A stretch of 64,000 bases of DNA, taken from NCBI RefSeq assembly GCF_900215505.1, contig NZ_LT907844.1, positions 1 through 64,000 on the forward strand, in the 5' to 3' direction. The DNA comes from Cohaesibacter sp. ES.047 (GTDB taxonomy: Bacteria; Pseudomonadota; Alphaproteobacteria; Rhizobiales; Cohaesibacteraceae). Below are positions 1-8,477 of this stretch, piece by piece (the first letter of the stretch is position 1; the number at the start of each line of letters is the position of its first letter). The notes beneath the pieces were generated by a model. That model worked only from the letters and a program-made list of their open reading frames with translations. It had not been told where the DNA came from and ran no database searches. The position numbers and the translations under genes were made by a program.

Positions 1-165
1 CGCGAAGCTGTCTCCGCGAAAAACACCAAGTTCTACAAGTATGTGGGGGCGTAACGTTTCAATTAACCAAGCAGCAAATGCCAAGTGCCCATGCCAATCT
101 ATCGCTTGAGTAAGCCTTGCTGGATCAAACCGCAAACTGTAGGGTGTTTTGATAATGTTCTTCAA
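1..165 (-). CDS. Methyltransferase-like protein, N-terminal part (runs off the left edge)
   Basis: Reading the minus strand from a TTG at 165 gives 55 uninterrupted codons to the window edge. The reading ends in a VELGVFRGDSFA stretch, which resembles the E-x-G-x-x-x-G-x-S loop that binds S-adenosylmethionine in class I methyltransferases of polysaccharide clusters (Methyltransf_24-like). The TTG overlaps the stop of the upstream cupin gene as TTGA, the same 4-base overlap style used elsewhere in this cluster, and this decides the start. Substrate is unknown. The rest of the gene is outside the window, so the family call is tentative. A glycosyltransferase fused to a methyltransferase domain is also possible. 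Confidence 0.5.
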   Translation of the reverse strand, partial: MKNIIKTPYSLRFDPARLTQAIDWHGHLAFAAWLIETLRPHILVELGVFRGDSFA

Positions 166-485
166 CCTTCAGGCCTTCCCAAATACTTGTCGTCGTTGGC
201 ACCGGGGTGTTTCACAACCACAGTAGTTACGTCTGTCAGCGCCTCAAATGAGGTTGCGTCCCTTGGCTCGAGGACTAATATGTCTCCATCGCCCCATTCG
301 GCATCACACCATACGCACCCGGCCATTTAAAATCAATGTGATTTCCGTAGCATTTTATGATAGTGTTCTTTCTCCTTATCGCCTTTGCGATAAGTCTTGA
401 CTGCAACTTCGCAGTCAGTGGTTTGATAGGCGGCTGGTTTAAAATTACCAACAAACCAGCCTTTTACCATATCTTCCAAACGCAT
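162..485 (-). pseudogene. Cupin-fold protein, frameshifted
   Basis: An ATG at 485 starts MRLEDMVKGWFVGNF and continues through HYHK. The reading then has to change frame twice (near 350 and near 315) to continue through ATEITLILNGRVRMV and DGDILVLEPRDATSFEAL, ending in KHPGANDDKYLGRPEG and a stop at 162-164. The H-x-H plus later G-D-x-x-x-L-E-P pattern is cupin-like, as in small sugar-modifying or sensing cupins of capsule loci. It starts about 8 bases after the stop of the preceding nucleotidyltransferase and overlaps the next gene. Two indels in about 100 codons make it a pseudogene unless they are sequence errors. Confidence 0.5.
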
Positions 486-493
486 TGTTTTCA

Positions 494-1220
494 CTAGGTA
501 TTGCTCCTCTGAGATACAGCTTCGTAGCGATCGATTTCCCGTTCGGATTTGAGGGGATGATATTTTTTAATATCCAAAACGGATGAGCCTACCTGCTTTT
601 TGCTCTAGTATGAATTCGTTGAACACGGGGCAAATATAGAATCCACCCTGAACGCTTGCCCCTTTACGAATCATATTTTTTGCGGCGTTTACGAAGTCAT
701 GCCCGTGTCGATACCAGTAAAAGCCAACGGTGGCGTTTTGGCTGATGGGGCGCTTTTCAGCAGCTTCCATGACAAAAGCCGCTATCGTCCAGCTTCACAT
801 AGGAATATCGCGGGTGGACAGATTTGAAGGTCAGAACGCCTGCAGCAAGGGAGCGTTCTCGAAACCCACCAACAATGTCCGCGAAATTGACATCAATCAA
901 CTCATTTGCGTTTATGATCAGCAATTCCTTATCGTTGTCGATGAAGCCAGCGGCAAGTAAAGCAGTGCAAGCTGCACCGCTGGTCGGATTTTCAATTTTG
1001 ACAACTACGCTTTTCGGTTCCAGCAATCTAAACAACATTATCAAGGTGAAATTTTTCGACGTCCGTTTTGGGCATCGCCACAATTATTTTTTTCAGCTTC
1101 CAGACCGGCGCAAGCACTAAGTTGTTTCGCGATTAGGGGCTCGCCATCAAACTCACTTAGGCAGAGGGGATATGAATCGTGGTCGGCGGCTTCTCCAGCC
1201 GCTAAAAGCAATACGTTCAT
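494..1220 (-). pseudogene. Nucleotidyltransferase-like protein (copy 1), multiple frameshifts
   Basis: The start ATG at 1220 opens MNVLLLAAGEAADHDSYPLC, a divergent sugar-nucleotidyltransferase N terminus. Reading then moves to another frame (TSGAACTALLAAGFIDND, LLIINANELIDVNFADIV), again near 760 (RPISQNATVGFYWYRHGHDF), and again near 590 to end in DIKKYHPLKSEREIDRYEAV with a stop at 494-496. The middle is recognisably parallel to the second nucleotidyltransferase at 2450-3215 (EGAACT, IANS/INAN, DEATVGIY/QNATVGFY). It lacks the canonical GxGxR loop of that copy. Its start overlaps the end of the HAD gene by four bases. Likely role: activation of a sugar or phosphate-linked substituent for a surface polysaccharide. 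At least three frameshifts argue for decay. Confidence 0.6.
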
Positions 1221-1852
1221 AAGGATACAGCCTTCCCTTCAGCATGTTCTATAAAGTTGGTGATCCTGTCCAATGTAACGTCAGTGACTTCATGAACAAC
1301 AAGGACATGCGCACCGCCGCACGCGCAGCACGTATTCCATTCTCGTTGTCTTCGACGACCAAGCACTCTTCCGGCATGAGGTTCAACGCCTCGATAGCAC
1401 TGGTGTAAATTGCGGATTGGGTTTGCCTTCCGTGACATCCTCATTGGAGCGGATCACGTCAAGATATTGTTTCAGGCTAGCCTTTTCCATCATCAACTCA
1501 ATTGTGCTTCGAATTGAATTACTGGCAAGACCAAGCTTGTAGCCTTTCGCCTTGAGTGTGGACAACGCGTATTCATGAACAAAGAGAGGGCGACAGCGTT
1601 GGTGAATGATCTCCGTTGTGTAATCTGCTTCATTTCATTGATGAAGCTGTGCAAAGACCGCGGCAGGTTGCGTTCAGCGCTGAGCATCTCCAATTTCTTG
1701 CGCGTCGGCAATCCGTCATATGTTGTCAGATGATCAAAACGGCTTATTTCATATCCAAACAACAGAAGCGCTCGGTTAAGTGCTTCATAGTGCCAATCCT
1801 TGGCCTCGATTAGAACGCCATCCATATCGAAAATTATGGCTTTGATTCTCAT
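1217..1852 (-). pseudogene. HAD-superfamily phosphatase (HAD-IA type), frameshifted
   Basis: From ATG 1852 the protein begins MRIKAIIFDMDGVLIEAKDW, with the DxDGV nucleophile motif I of HAD phosphatases. Motif II lies in GYKLGLASNSIRSTIE, and the lysine/acidic motifs are seen as EGKPNPQ and VVEDNENGIRAARAAGAHVL. The pieces lie in different frames, with breaks near 1580 and 1400 at least. The ATG overlaps the stop of the glycerophosphodiesterase-like gene (ATGA), and the stop overlaps the start of nucleotidyltransferase copy 1. In this context a sugar-phosphate or glycerol-phosphate phosphatase is likely. In its present form it would not give a full-length protein. Confidence 0.7.
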
Positions 1853-2460
1853 GTGAAATACTCGCGCGCTTGTTCCGGAAAATCGGTGCAAAGGGTGATG
1901 TTTTTCCAATGGTTGAATTTGGCAAGTAGGCGCCATTGAGCGTGGTTTGAACGCCTGTGCAGATCTGCGGAAACTACACAAATTGGTTTGCCAAGCTTCA
2001 ACAATTCCTCAAGCTCGGCTTCGCCGTACCATTCCGCTCCAAAACTATCTAGCCAAATGCCGGTTGCTTGGTCGAGATAAGCGGGTACTTTTTCGACCTC
2101 ACTGAGGCGCGTATATACTGGCATTTCGAGACGAAAGTAATCCCGCATATCAGGGACGGCCATGTCGAAGACGAAATACTCCGTAATATTTGCTGCCTCC
2201 AGTTGTTCCTTCAGGAGCCCCGCCAATCCGTCGGCTTTGATGTTCAAAGCCAAGAGCAAGTGTTTGGGAGCCATCGCCAAAAGTGAGGGCAAGCTCATGT
2301 CATACGCAGTTGCTGGATCATGCGCGACCGCTAATTGGCCTTTGCGGTCACGAACGTCTGTTTCGGTGCCGAACTCCAGAGAGAAAGAACGGTTAAAGGC
2401 CACATCCCTGTTCTTTTCCAGAGGCTCTTTCCAATAACCGCGGTGGGAAATAATCTTCAT
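1849..2460 (-). CDS. Glycerophosphodiester phosphodiesterase-like protein
   Basis: This is the only uninterrupted reading frame among the six coupled genes (203 residues). It starts MKIISHRGYWKEPLEKN; the HRG motif followed by E.D (FGTETDVRDRKGQLAVAHDP) is the signature of the GDPD/PI-PLC TIM-barrel family, with HRG, E-x-D and a later H. It is short compared with ordinary GlpQ/UgpQ proteins (about 250 residues), but such short forms occur next to nucleotidyltransferases and HAD phosphatases in capsule loci. It overlaps the upstream nucleotidyltransferase reading and is coupled to the HAD gene by ATGA. Suggested role (inference): making or trimming a phosphate-linked polyol or sugar substituent. 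Confidence 0.7.
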   Translation of the reverse strand: MKIISHRGYWKEPLEKNRDVAFNRSFSLEFGTETDVRDRKGQLAVAHDPATAYDMSLPSLLAMAPKHLLLALNIKADGLAGLLKEQLEAANITEYFVFDMAVPDMRDYFRLEMPVYTRLSEVEKVPAYLDQATGIWLDSFGAEWYGEAELEELLKLGKPICVVSADLHRRSNHAQWRLLAKFNHWKNITLCTDFPEQAREYFT

Positions 2461-3215
2461 TCTTGTACTGCAATTTTCTTTGAAAGAGAAGTTCCAAAAA
2501 CAAGTTCAAATCAGCCGGAATGCCAAGCCCATACATCCCATCGGCCTCAGACCCGATATTATAGACGCCGATTTTTTCCGACTTTGCGATCAGCAAATTA
2601 TACGCAGGCGCGACATAAAATTCGCCGTTTACGCGCAGATCTGCTTCAATCATTTCCTCAGCGGCCGACACGAAGTCCGCAGCCATGCTTGAAGTTGTAA
2701 ATCCCAACGGTCGCTTCGTCGGAAATGACCTGTTTCTCGACGACACAGTTGACATTCCCTGCCGCATCGAAACCAACAAAAGACCACTTTGGATCGTCGG
2801 CCTTCATTGTCATTATCAAGCCGTCCAAATTCCCTTCCGCCCATAGCGCCGACGTAATCGTCGATCTTGACATCGACATATTGGTCCGAATTGGCGATCA
2901 TCAACGGATCGGCGTTATTGATGAAGCTTTTCGCCGCCAAGACCGTACAGGCCGCGCCTTCAGTTAAGCCCTTGACCGCAACAATCTCGCAGCCTGGTGC
3001 CCATTTTTCAAGTTTTGGCAGCCAAGTCAAACTTTTCCAGGTGCTCCCTGCTGACAGATGAACACAAAGCGATGTGGCGTGGTCGTGCGCAGGTTTTTGA
3101 TGACCAGCTTGATCATTGGGACGCCTTGCACTTCGATAAGTGGTTTGGGCAGTTTGTACCCGGCTGCCGCGAACCGGCTTCCCGCGCCAGCCATTGGTAT
3201 AACAATATTGAGCAT
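2450..3215 (-). pseudogene. Sugar/polyol nucleotidyltransferase (copy 2), multiple frameshifts
   Basis: The N terminus MLNIVIPMAGAGSRFAAAGY with LPKPLIEVQGVPMI carries the G-x-G-x-R nucleotide-binding loop and the downstream lysine of NTP transferases. The continuation (EKWAPGCEIVAVKGLTEGAACTV, LMIANSDQYVDVKIDDYV, WSFVGFDAAGNVNCVVEKQV, EEMIEADLRVNGEFYVAPAY) lies in three other frames, with shifts near 3050, 2830 and 2690. The N-S-D-Q-Y metal-binding segment is retained. The end is uncertain because the reading overlaps the GDPD-like gene starting at 2460. It is probably the first gene of the eroded polysaccharide operon. Confidence 0.65.
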
Positions 3216-3365
3216 CTTATCCCCCTATTTATTTGACAGCCAAATGCCGGACGTACTACTAGCATCTTTCAAAGACAATACAATATTTAGATGGGGTTTG
3301 GGTCGGTCGATTTTCGCTTTGTTCGAAAGTAAGGGAGTAGGATTGCCAATGCTAAGAAGGTTAGA

Positions 3366-3644
3366 ATGTTTGCCGGAAGGGCTGAAGTGGCATTTAGAAA
3401 ATTGACTTCAAGGCACGACTCGACTGGTCTGGCGGACGGTCAAACTGAGCTCTTGTTTTTAGGGTGGGAGGCTCTGGGGCAGAACCACCAAGAAGAGGCA
3501 CTTGATAAATTTAATCGGTGCATTTCTGTCGATCCGGACAATCTCAGTGCTTACATCGGCATTTTGGAAGGTCTGCACGCGCTGAAGAAATTTCAAAATG
3601 TGAAAAGATGTTTTGAAGCGATAGAGTTGGATAGTACCTTATAA
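3366..3644 (+). CDS. Short TPR-like protein
   Basis: A 92-residue reading starts at an ATG preceded by AAGG seven bases upstream. Its second half (LGWEALGQNHQEEALDKFNR, then CISVDPDNLSAYIGILEGLH) fits the consensus of one to two tetratricopeptide repeats. It is divergent from the coupled nucleotidyltransferase operon. It stops soon after the repeat, so it may be the N-terminal stub of a longer TPR protein, such as a TPR-containing glycosyltransferase or secretion protein, truncated when the downstream remnant DNA arrived. No specific function can be given. Confidence 0.4.
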   Translation: MFAGRAEVAFRKLTSRHDSTGLADGQTELLFLGWEALGQNHQEEALDKFNRCISVDPDNLSAYIGILEGLHALKKFQNVKRCFEAIELDSTL

Positions 3645-3654
3645 GGGGTCAGAA

Positions 3655-3880
3655 CAAGATTTATTTCCGCGAACCCGCATGATGGTCTGCCTACTAGTGG
3701 CAAATAGTGACAAATTTCCTGGCGATTGCCGAAGCACTCATGCCCTTTTGCGAGCTCGTCTCGCACATCCTGCTTCTATTTTTTGCTGAGCGTTGCGGGG
3801 ACACCGAGGGTTTTGCCTTCCGATTTTGCGCGTTTCAGGTCGGATTGCCTGATGATAGTGGCGAGTAAAATGAAGCAATA
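3655..3880 (-). pseudogene. Serine recombinase (resolvase/invertase) C-terminal remnant
   Basis: Minus-strand reading in shifting frames gives LKRAKSEGKTLGVPATLSKK, then KQDVRDELAKG, MSASAIARKF and finally SRQTIMRVRGNKS. This is the hinge plus the Hin-type helix-turn-helix that ends resolvases and DNA invertases (a K/R-AEGKxLGRP linker followed by an SxxxIARxFxxSRxTI-type helix pair). The catalytic serine domain is missing, and stops or a short inserted stretch interrupt the helix-turn-helix near 3705. It is therefore a dead fragment showing that a site-specific recombinase once lay between the two polysaccharide blocks. Confidence 0.5.
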
Positions 3881-3963
3881 TAATTAATCTATTTGTCACA
3901 CCGGAATTTTCGGTTATCACAAAGACACAATATGCAAAATTTACATGTTCCAATTGTTAAGCG

Positions 3964-4552
3964 ATGAGAGGTCACTCTTTGCACGTCACGCCTACCAAAA
4001 TTCCGGGCCTCGTTTCTATTTCGCCGGTGCACCATGGCGATCACCGAGGGTATTTCTGCGAGGTCTTCAAGGATGGCTGGTTTTCGGGAGAATGTTGCCG
4101 ATGTAACTTTCGTGCAGGACAATGAATCGCTGTCCGCCGATGTCGGCACGATGCGGGGGCTGCATTTTCAGCTTGATCCGTTTGCGCAAGGCAAGCTGGT
4201 GCGCTGCATCAAGGGCGCGCTTTTCGATGTCGCGGTTGATATCCGGCATGGCTCGCCAACGTTTGGTCAGTGGGTTGGCGTTGAGCTTTCGGCGGAAAAC
4301 GGCCAGCAATTATGGGTCCCGCCCGGCATGGCGCACGGTTTCATGACGCTTAAACCCGACACGATGATCGCTTATAAGGTCACGGCACCATATAGCGCGG
4401 AAAACGATCGCGGACTGCGCTGGAACGATCCGGCGATCGGCATATCCTGGCCGCAAAGCGTTGATTGCATTCTTTCTGACAAGGACAAAAAGCAGCCGAT
4501 GCTCGCCGATATGCCAGCCTATTTCCACTGTCACGCGCGGGAGGCGAATTAA
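3964..4552 (+). pseudogene. rfbC: dTDP-4-dehydrorhamnose 3,5-epimerase RfbC with a one-base insertion
   Basis: RfbC/RmlC epimerises dTDP-4-dehydro-6-deoxyglucose at C3 and C5, the third step to dTDP-L-rhamnose. The C-terminal 170 residues are intact in one frame (VTFVQDNESLS, GTMRGLHFQLDPFAQGKLVR, PPGMAHGFMTL). The expected N terminus (HVTPTKIPGLVSISPVHHGD, HRGYFCEVFKDGWF) reads from ATG 3964 in another frame. The two join perfectly if one T is removed from the TTTT run at about 4080. As written, translation from ATG 4034 would lack the conserved GD-x-RG(F/Y)F start of the cupin barrel. A homopolymer sequencing error is as likely as a true mutation. It overlaps rfbB. Confidence 0.85.
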
Positions 4553-5606
4553 TGCGGGTTCTCATCACTGGCGGGGCGGGATTTATCGGCTCGGCACTCG
4601 TGCGTTACCTCGTCAGCGATATCGGAGCTGAGGTTCTCAATGTCGACAAGCTCACCTATGCGGGCAATCTCGCCTCGCTGAAGCCGATCGCGGAGCGTCC
4701 AAACTATCGCTTTCTACAGGCAGATATTTGCGACGAATCAGCGATTGCCGAAGCTTTTGAAAGCTTCCAGCCGGATTATGTCATGCATCTGGCAGCGGAA
4801 AGCCATGTCGACCGCTCAATCACCGGGGCTGCCGATTTCGTGCAAACCAATGTGAACGGCACGTTCAACATGCTGGAGGCAGGCCGCAAATACTGGAACA
4901 GCCTTAAGGATGACAAGAAGGCGGCCTTCCGCATGCTACATGTGTCGACCGACGAGGTTTACGGCTCGCTTGGCGAAGAGGGGCTATTTGAAGAAACAAC
5001 GCCTTACGATCCCTCATCGCCTTATTCGGCATCCAAGGCGGCAAGCGACCATCTGGTCTCTGCATGGCAGCGAACTTACGGTTTCCCGGCGGTAATCTCC
5101 AATTGCTCGAACAATTACGGGCCCTTCCATTTCCCCGAAAAGCTCATCCCGCTCATCATTCTGAATGCACTGGAAGGCAAACCGCTGCCCGTTTATGGCA
5201 ATGGCGCGAATATTCGCGACTGGCTTTACGTGGAGGATCATGCGCGCGCCCTTTGGCTTGTTACGAGAAAAGGGCGTCCCGGCGAGAAATACAATGTCGG
5301 CGGGCGCAATGAGCGGCGCAATATCGATGTCGTCACCCGCGTTTGCGAGATCATGGATCAACTGCGCCCCTCCAGCAAACCACATAGCCAGCTTATAACT
5401 TACGTCATCGACCGGCCCGGCCACGATGCGCGCTATGCCATCGACGCCACCAAACTCGAAACCGAGCTTGGCTGGAATGCCGAAGAGACCTTCGACACCG
5501 GCATTGCCAAGACGGTCGAGTGGTATCTCGACAATGACTGGTGGTGGAGCCGCTGCGCAAGGGTGTTTATTCCGGCAAGCGGCTTGGCATGTTGAAGAAG
5601 GCATGA
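4552..5606 (+). CDS. rfbB: dTDP-glucose 4,6-dehydratase RfbB (C-terminal frameshift)
   Basis: Converts dTDP-glucose to dTDP-4-dehydro-6-deoxyglucose (step 2 of dTDP-L-rhamnose synthesis). The Rossmann loop GGAGFIG is at residues 7-13, the catalytic T-D-E triad at 133-135 (VSTDEVYG) and Y158-x-x-x-K162 (YSASK). The uninterrupted frame ends at 5595 with an atypical tail. Adding one C near 5549 (AGC-CGCTGC) restores the family ending [18 protein letters not shown] with a stop at 5604-5606 that overlaps the rfbD ATG. The core enzyme is complete either way. It shares the ATG/TAATG junction with rfbC, so the four rml genes form one operon. Confidence 0.92.
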
Positions 5607-6502
5607 CCATGCGACTTGCGGTGACGGGCAAAAATGGACAGGTGAGCCAGGCTTTGCAGGGGCTGAACCTTGACGATCTCGAAGTGGTTGCCATCGGGCG
5701 GCCCGAGATGGATCTGACGGATGCAGAAAGCGTGCGGGCAGCTATTGATGCGGCAAAGGCCGATACGGTGGTTTCGGCGGCAGCCTATACTGCGGTGGAT
5801 GCGGCGGAAAGCGAGCCCGATCTGGCCTTTGCCAACAACCGCGATGGGGCTGGTGCTGTGGCTGCGGCCGCAGCAAGCCTGAATATCCCGGTGCTTCACC
5901 TTTCGACCGATTATGTCTTCGATGGCACGCTTAACCGCGCCTATATCGAAAGCGATCCAACCGGGCCTGCCACCATTTACGGCCGCTCGAAACTGGACGG
6001 CGAAGAGGCCGTGGCGCGGGCAACGGACAATCATGCAATCTTTCGAACCGCCTGGGTCTATTCGCCCTATGGCAAGAATTTCGTGAAGACCATGCTACGG
6101 CTTGCAGAAACGCGCGACAGCGTGGGCGTGGTTGGCGATCAGTTCGGCTGCCCCACCTCCGCGCGGGATATTGCAGAAGCGCTGGTTTCCGCCGCGCGGC
6201 AGATGCTTGCCAATTCATCGCAAGGATTGCGCGGCATATTCCATATGAGCGGCCATGGTGAGACGAGCTGGGCCGACTTTGCAGCGGAAATCTTCGACGC
6301 GCTTTACGATGAGACGGGCAAGCGCGTGATGGTGACGGCGATCACCACCGCGGATTATCCGACCCCTGCCAAGCGGCCTGCCAATTCGCGGCTTGATTGC
6401 GGAAAGCTTGAGGCGGAATTCGGTATCCGCATGCCAAACTGGCAGGCATCGACGCGCGAGGTTGTTCGCGCGCTGATCAGCGACACTGGAGGAGCATCAT
6501 GA
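5603..6502 (+). CDS. rfbD: dTDP-4-dehydrorhamnose reductase RfbD
   Basis: NAD(P)H-dependent reduction of dTDP-4-dehydro-L-rhamnose, the last step to dTDP-L-rhamnose. 299 residues, beginning [18 protein letters not shown] with the T-G-x-x-G-Q-V nucleotide-binding loop, LSTDYVFDG around 100-108, and the catalytic Y126-x-x-x-K130 (YGRSK). I place the start at 5603 rather than further upstream because the ATG overlaps the repaired rfbB stop (ATGA) and is preceded by GAAGAAGG. A start at 5609 is also possible. It overlaps rfbA by four bases at its end. Confidence 0.93.
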   Translation: MTMRLAVTGKNGQVSQALQGLNLDDLEVVAIGRPEMDLTDAESVRAAIDAAKADTVVSAAAYTAVDAAESEPDLAFANNRDGAGAVAAAAASLNIPVLHLSTDYVFDGTLNRAYIESDPTGPATIYGRSKLDGEEAVARATDNHAIFRTAWVYSPYGKNFVKTMLRLAETRDSVGVVGDQFGCPTSARDIAEALVSAARQMLANSSQGLRGIFHMSGHGETSWADFAAEIFDALYDETGKRVMVTAITTADYPTPAKRPANSRLDCGKLEAEFGIRMPNWQASTREVVRALISDTGGAS

Positions 6503-7365
6503 AGGGCATCATTCTCGCAGGCGGTAGTGGCACGCGCCTCCACCCGATGACGCTTGTGATCAGCAAGCAGATCATCCCGATTTATGACAAGCCGATGATC
6601 TATTACCCGCTTAGCGTTTTGATGCTGGCGGATATCCGCGAAATCCTGATCATTTCCACGCCGCATGATATGCCGCTCTTCCAGAAGCTTCTGGGAGACG
6701 GCGCGCAATGGGGGCTTTCGCTCACCTATGCCGAACAGCCAAGCCCGGACGGTCTAGCGCAAGCCTATATGATCGGGGCGGATTTCGTGGGGGGCTCGCC
6801 CTCCTGCCTGATCCTTGGTGACAACATTTATTACGGCCACGGCCTGCCCGAGCTTCTCGATGACGCAAAGGCAATCACCGATGGCGCGACCGTCTTTGCT
6901 TATCGCGTCCACGATCCAGAGCGTTACGGCGTCGTCGATTTCGATACCAGTATGAAGGCGATTTCGATTGAGGAAAAACCCGCTAGGCCGAAATCCAACT
7001 GGGCCGTTACCGGACTTTATTTCTACGACAGCGCGGTCGTCGATATCGTCGCCGACCTGAAGCCATCGAAGCGCGGCGAATATGAAATCACCGACGTCAA
7101 CCAGATCTATCTCGACCGCGGCAAGCTGAACGTCTCCATCATGGGGCGCGGCTATGCATGGCTGGATACGGGCACGCCGGAAAGCCTTCTCGAAGCCGGC
7201 CTGTTCGTCCGCACGCTTGAAAAACGACAGGGTTTCAAGATCGCCTGCCCGGAAGAAATCGCCTTCACCAAGGGCTTTATTAACGCTGACGATCTAGCCA
7301 AACTCGCCGAAAATGCAGGCAGGGGCGATTATGGTACTTATTTGCGGATGCTAATCACTCAGTAG
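6499..7365 (+). CDS. rfbA: Glucose-1-phosphate thymidylyltransferase RfbA
   Basis: Makes dTDP-glucose from dTTP and glucose-1-phosphate, the committing step of the pathway. 288 residues, the usual length. [16 protein letters not shown] carries the GGSGTRL signature, followed by [30 protein letters not shown] and the late [20 protein letters not shown] segment. It begins with ATGA overlapping rfbD and ends the rml operon. No terminator hairpin is visible in the 68 bases before the next gene. Confidence 0.96.
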   Translation: MKGIILAGGSGTRLHPMTLVISKQIIPIYDKPMIYYPLSVLMLADIREILIISTPHDMPLFQKLLGDGAQWGLSLTYAEQPSPDGLAQAYMIGADFVGGSPSCLILGDNIYYGHGLPELLDDAKAITDGATVFAYRVHDPERYGVVDFDTSMKAISIEEKPARPKSNWAVTGLYFYDSAVVDIVADLKPSKRGEYEITDVNQIYLDRGKLNVSIMGRGYAWLDTGTPESLLEAGLFVRTLEKRQGFKIACPEEIAFTKGFINADDLAKLAENAGRGDYGTYLRMLITQ

Positions 7366-7433
7366 AATTTTAATGTTGGTTCGAATTCTGGATAACAACT
7401 CGAAAATATTGTTTCATCTGATATCGTAAAAAT

Positions 7434-8351
7434 ATGCGTTTTTTGATCCTTTTAGCCACCTACAATGGGCTCGAGTTTTTAGATGAACAACTCGAAAGCA
7501 TTCTTGATCAAAATGTGGATAATATTGACCTTCTGATTTCGGATGATGGCTCCACAGATGGGACGTGGGTACACCTAGAAAAATGGGCTTCGAGGTGGAG
7601 CAAGGGACACGTAAAAATCATTGAAGGTCCAAAGCTAGGATTTGCGGAAAATTTTAGGCGTTTGCTGCTTTGTGCTCCTGATGGTTACGATTATTATGCC
7701 TTCTCTGATCAAGATGATGTCTGGTTACCTAACAAGCTGTTGCAAGCTCAAGAGAAAATTGCTTTGATGGGGTCTGGAAAGATTTGCCTTTATGGAGGAC
7801 GTACTAGAATAGTTGATTCAAAGGGAATACCGTATGGTCAGTCGCCTTTGATGAGCAATAAGCCGTGTTTTGGCAATGCTTTAGTTCAATCTATCGTGGG
7901 TGGGAACACCATGGTGTTCAATTTTCCGACATTAGCTCTCTTGCAAAAAGTTAGTGCCGACTCAAGAATTGTATCTCATGATTGGTGGGCATATATCTGG
8001 GTTTCTGGAGCAGGTGGCAACGTATTTTACGATAAAGAAGTTTTTGTGGAATATCGCCAACATGAAGCAAATTTGGTTGGTAACAACTCCGGATTGAGTG
8101 AAAATATAATACGTTTTAAGATGCTACTTAATGGTCGCTTCAAAACTTGGACCGATCTTCACCTGAGCGCACTTCAGAAGAATTCTTGTTACCTTACAGT
8201 TGAAAATGCCGCCAAACTTGATCGCTTTGTTCGTGCTCGCGAAGGGGGAAGTGTCGGGTTCGCATTAGAATTGATGCGTAGAGGATTTAGGCGCCAGACA
8301 CTGATTTCCTCTATTGCGCTATATGCTGCAGCCCTTTTTAGGAGAATATAA
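7434..8351 (+). CDS. Family 2 glycosyltransferase, probably rhamnosyltransferase
   Basis: A 305-residue GT-A glycosyltransferase. DDGSTDGT is at residues 37-44 (nucleotide binding) and SDQDDVW at 91-97 gives the DxD-type metal site, an arrangement typical of RgpB/WcaA-like rhamnosyltransferases (DQDDVWLPNKL). HDWWAY near 183-188 is also typical of that group. It directly follows the dTDP-rhamnose operon, so it probably consumes its product, although the acceptor is unknown. The gene is clearly more AT-rich than the rfb genes before it, pointing to a separate origin. IS481 debris begins about 45 bases after its stop. Confidence 0.85.
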   Translation: MRFLILLATYNGLEFLDEQLESILDQNVDNIDLLISDDGSTDGTWVHLEKWASRWSKGHVKIIEGPKLGFAENFRRLLLCAPDGYDYYAFSDQDDVWLPNKLLQAQEKIALMGSGKICLYGGRTRIVDSKGIPYGQSPLMSNKPCFGNALVQSIVGGNTMVFNFPTLALLQKVSADSRIVSHDWWAYIWVSGAGGNVFYDKEVFVEYRQHEANLVGNNSGLSENIIRFKMLLNGRFKTWTDLHLSALQKNSCYLTVENAAKLDRFVRAREGGSVGFALELMRRGFRRQTLISSIALYAAALFRRI

Positions 8352-8395
8352 TTCTTTAGGTTGAACTGCGCTGGGTTTACCTGAGGCTGTTTAAT

Positions 8396-8477
8396 TTAGG
8401 TGTTCGGTCCCGGGATTTGATGGATCGGATTCATTTTGAATCTTTCCGGATCCTCTGTCCACTTTTTGAAGATAAAT
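8396..8477 (-). pseudogene. IS481 transposase 3' remnant, interrupted by IS256
   Basis: The minus strand encodes the last residues of an IS481 transposase (KKWTEDPERFKMNPIHQIPG then PNT and stop), nearly identical to the end of the complete IS481 gene at 42535-43500. The upstream continuation (LKDFRWLIPYEFI) resumes at 9795-9835 beyond the IS256 insertion. The rest of that copy is lost. Confidence 0.85.

Noticed and set aside
1-54. Plus-strand open stretch REAVSAKNTKFYKYVGA ending in a stop, as if the end of a gene entering from the left
   Set aside because: The opposite strand gives a better and longer open reading (methyltransferase-like, coupled to the cupin gene), so this is its shadow.
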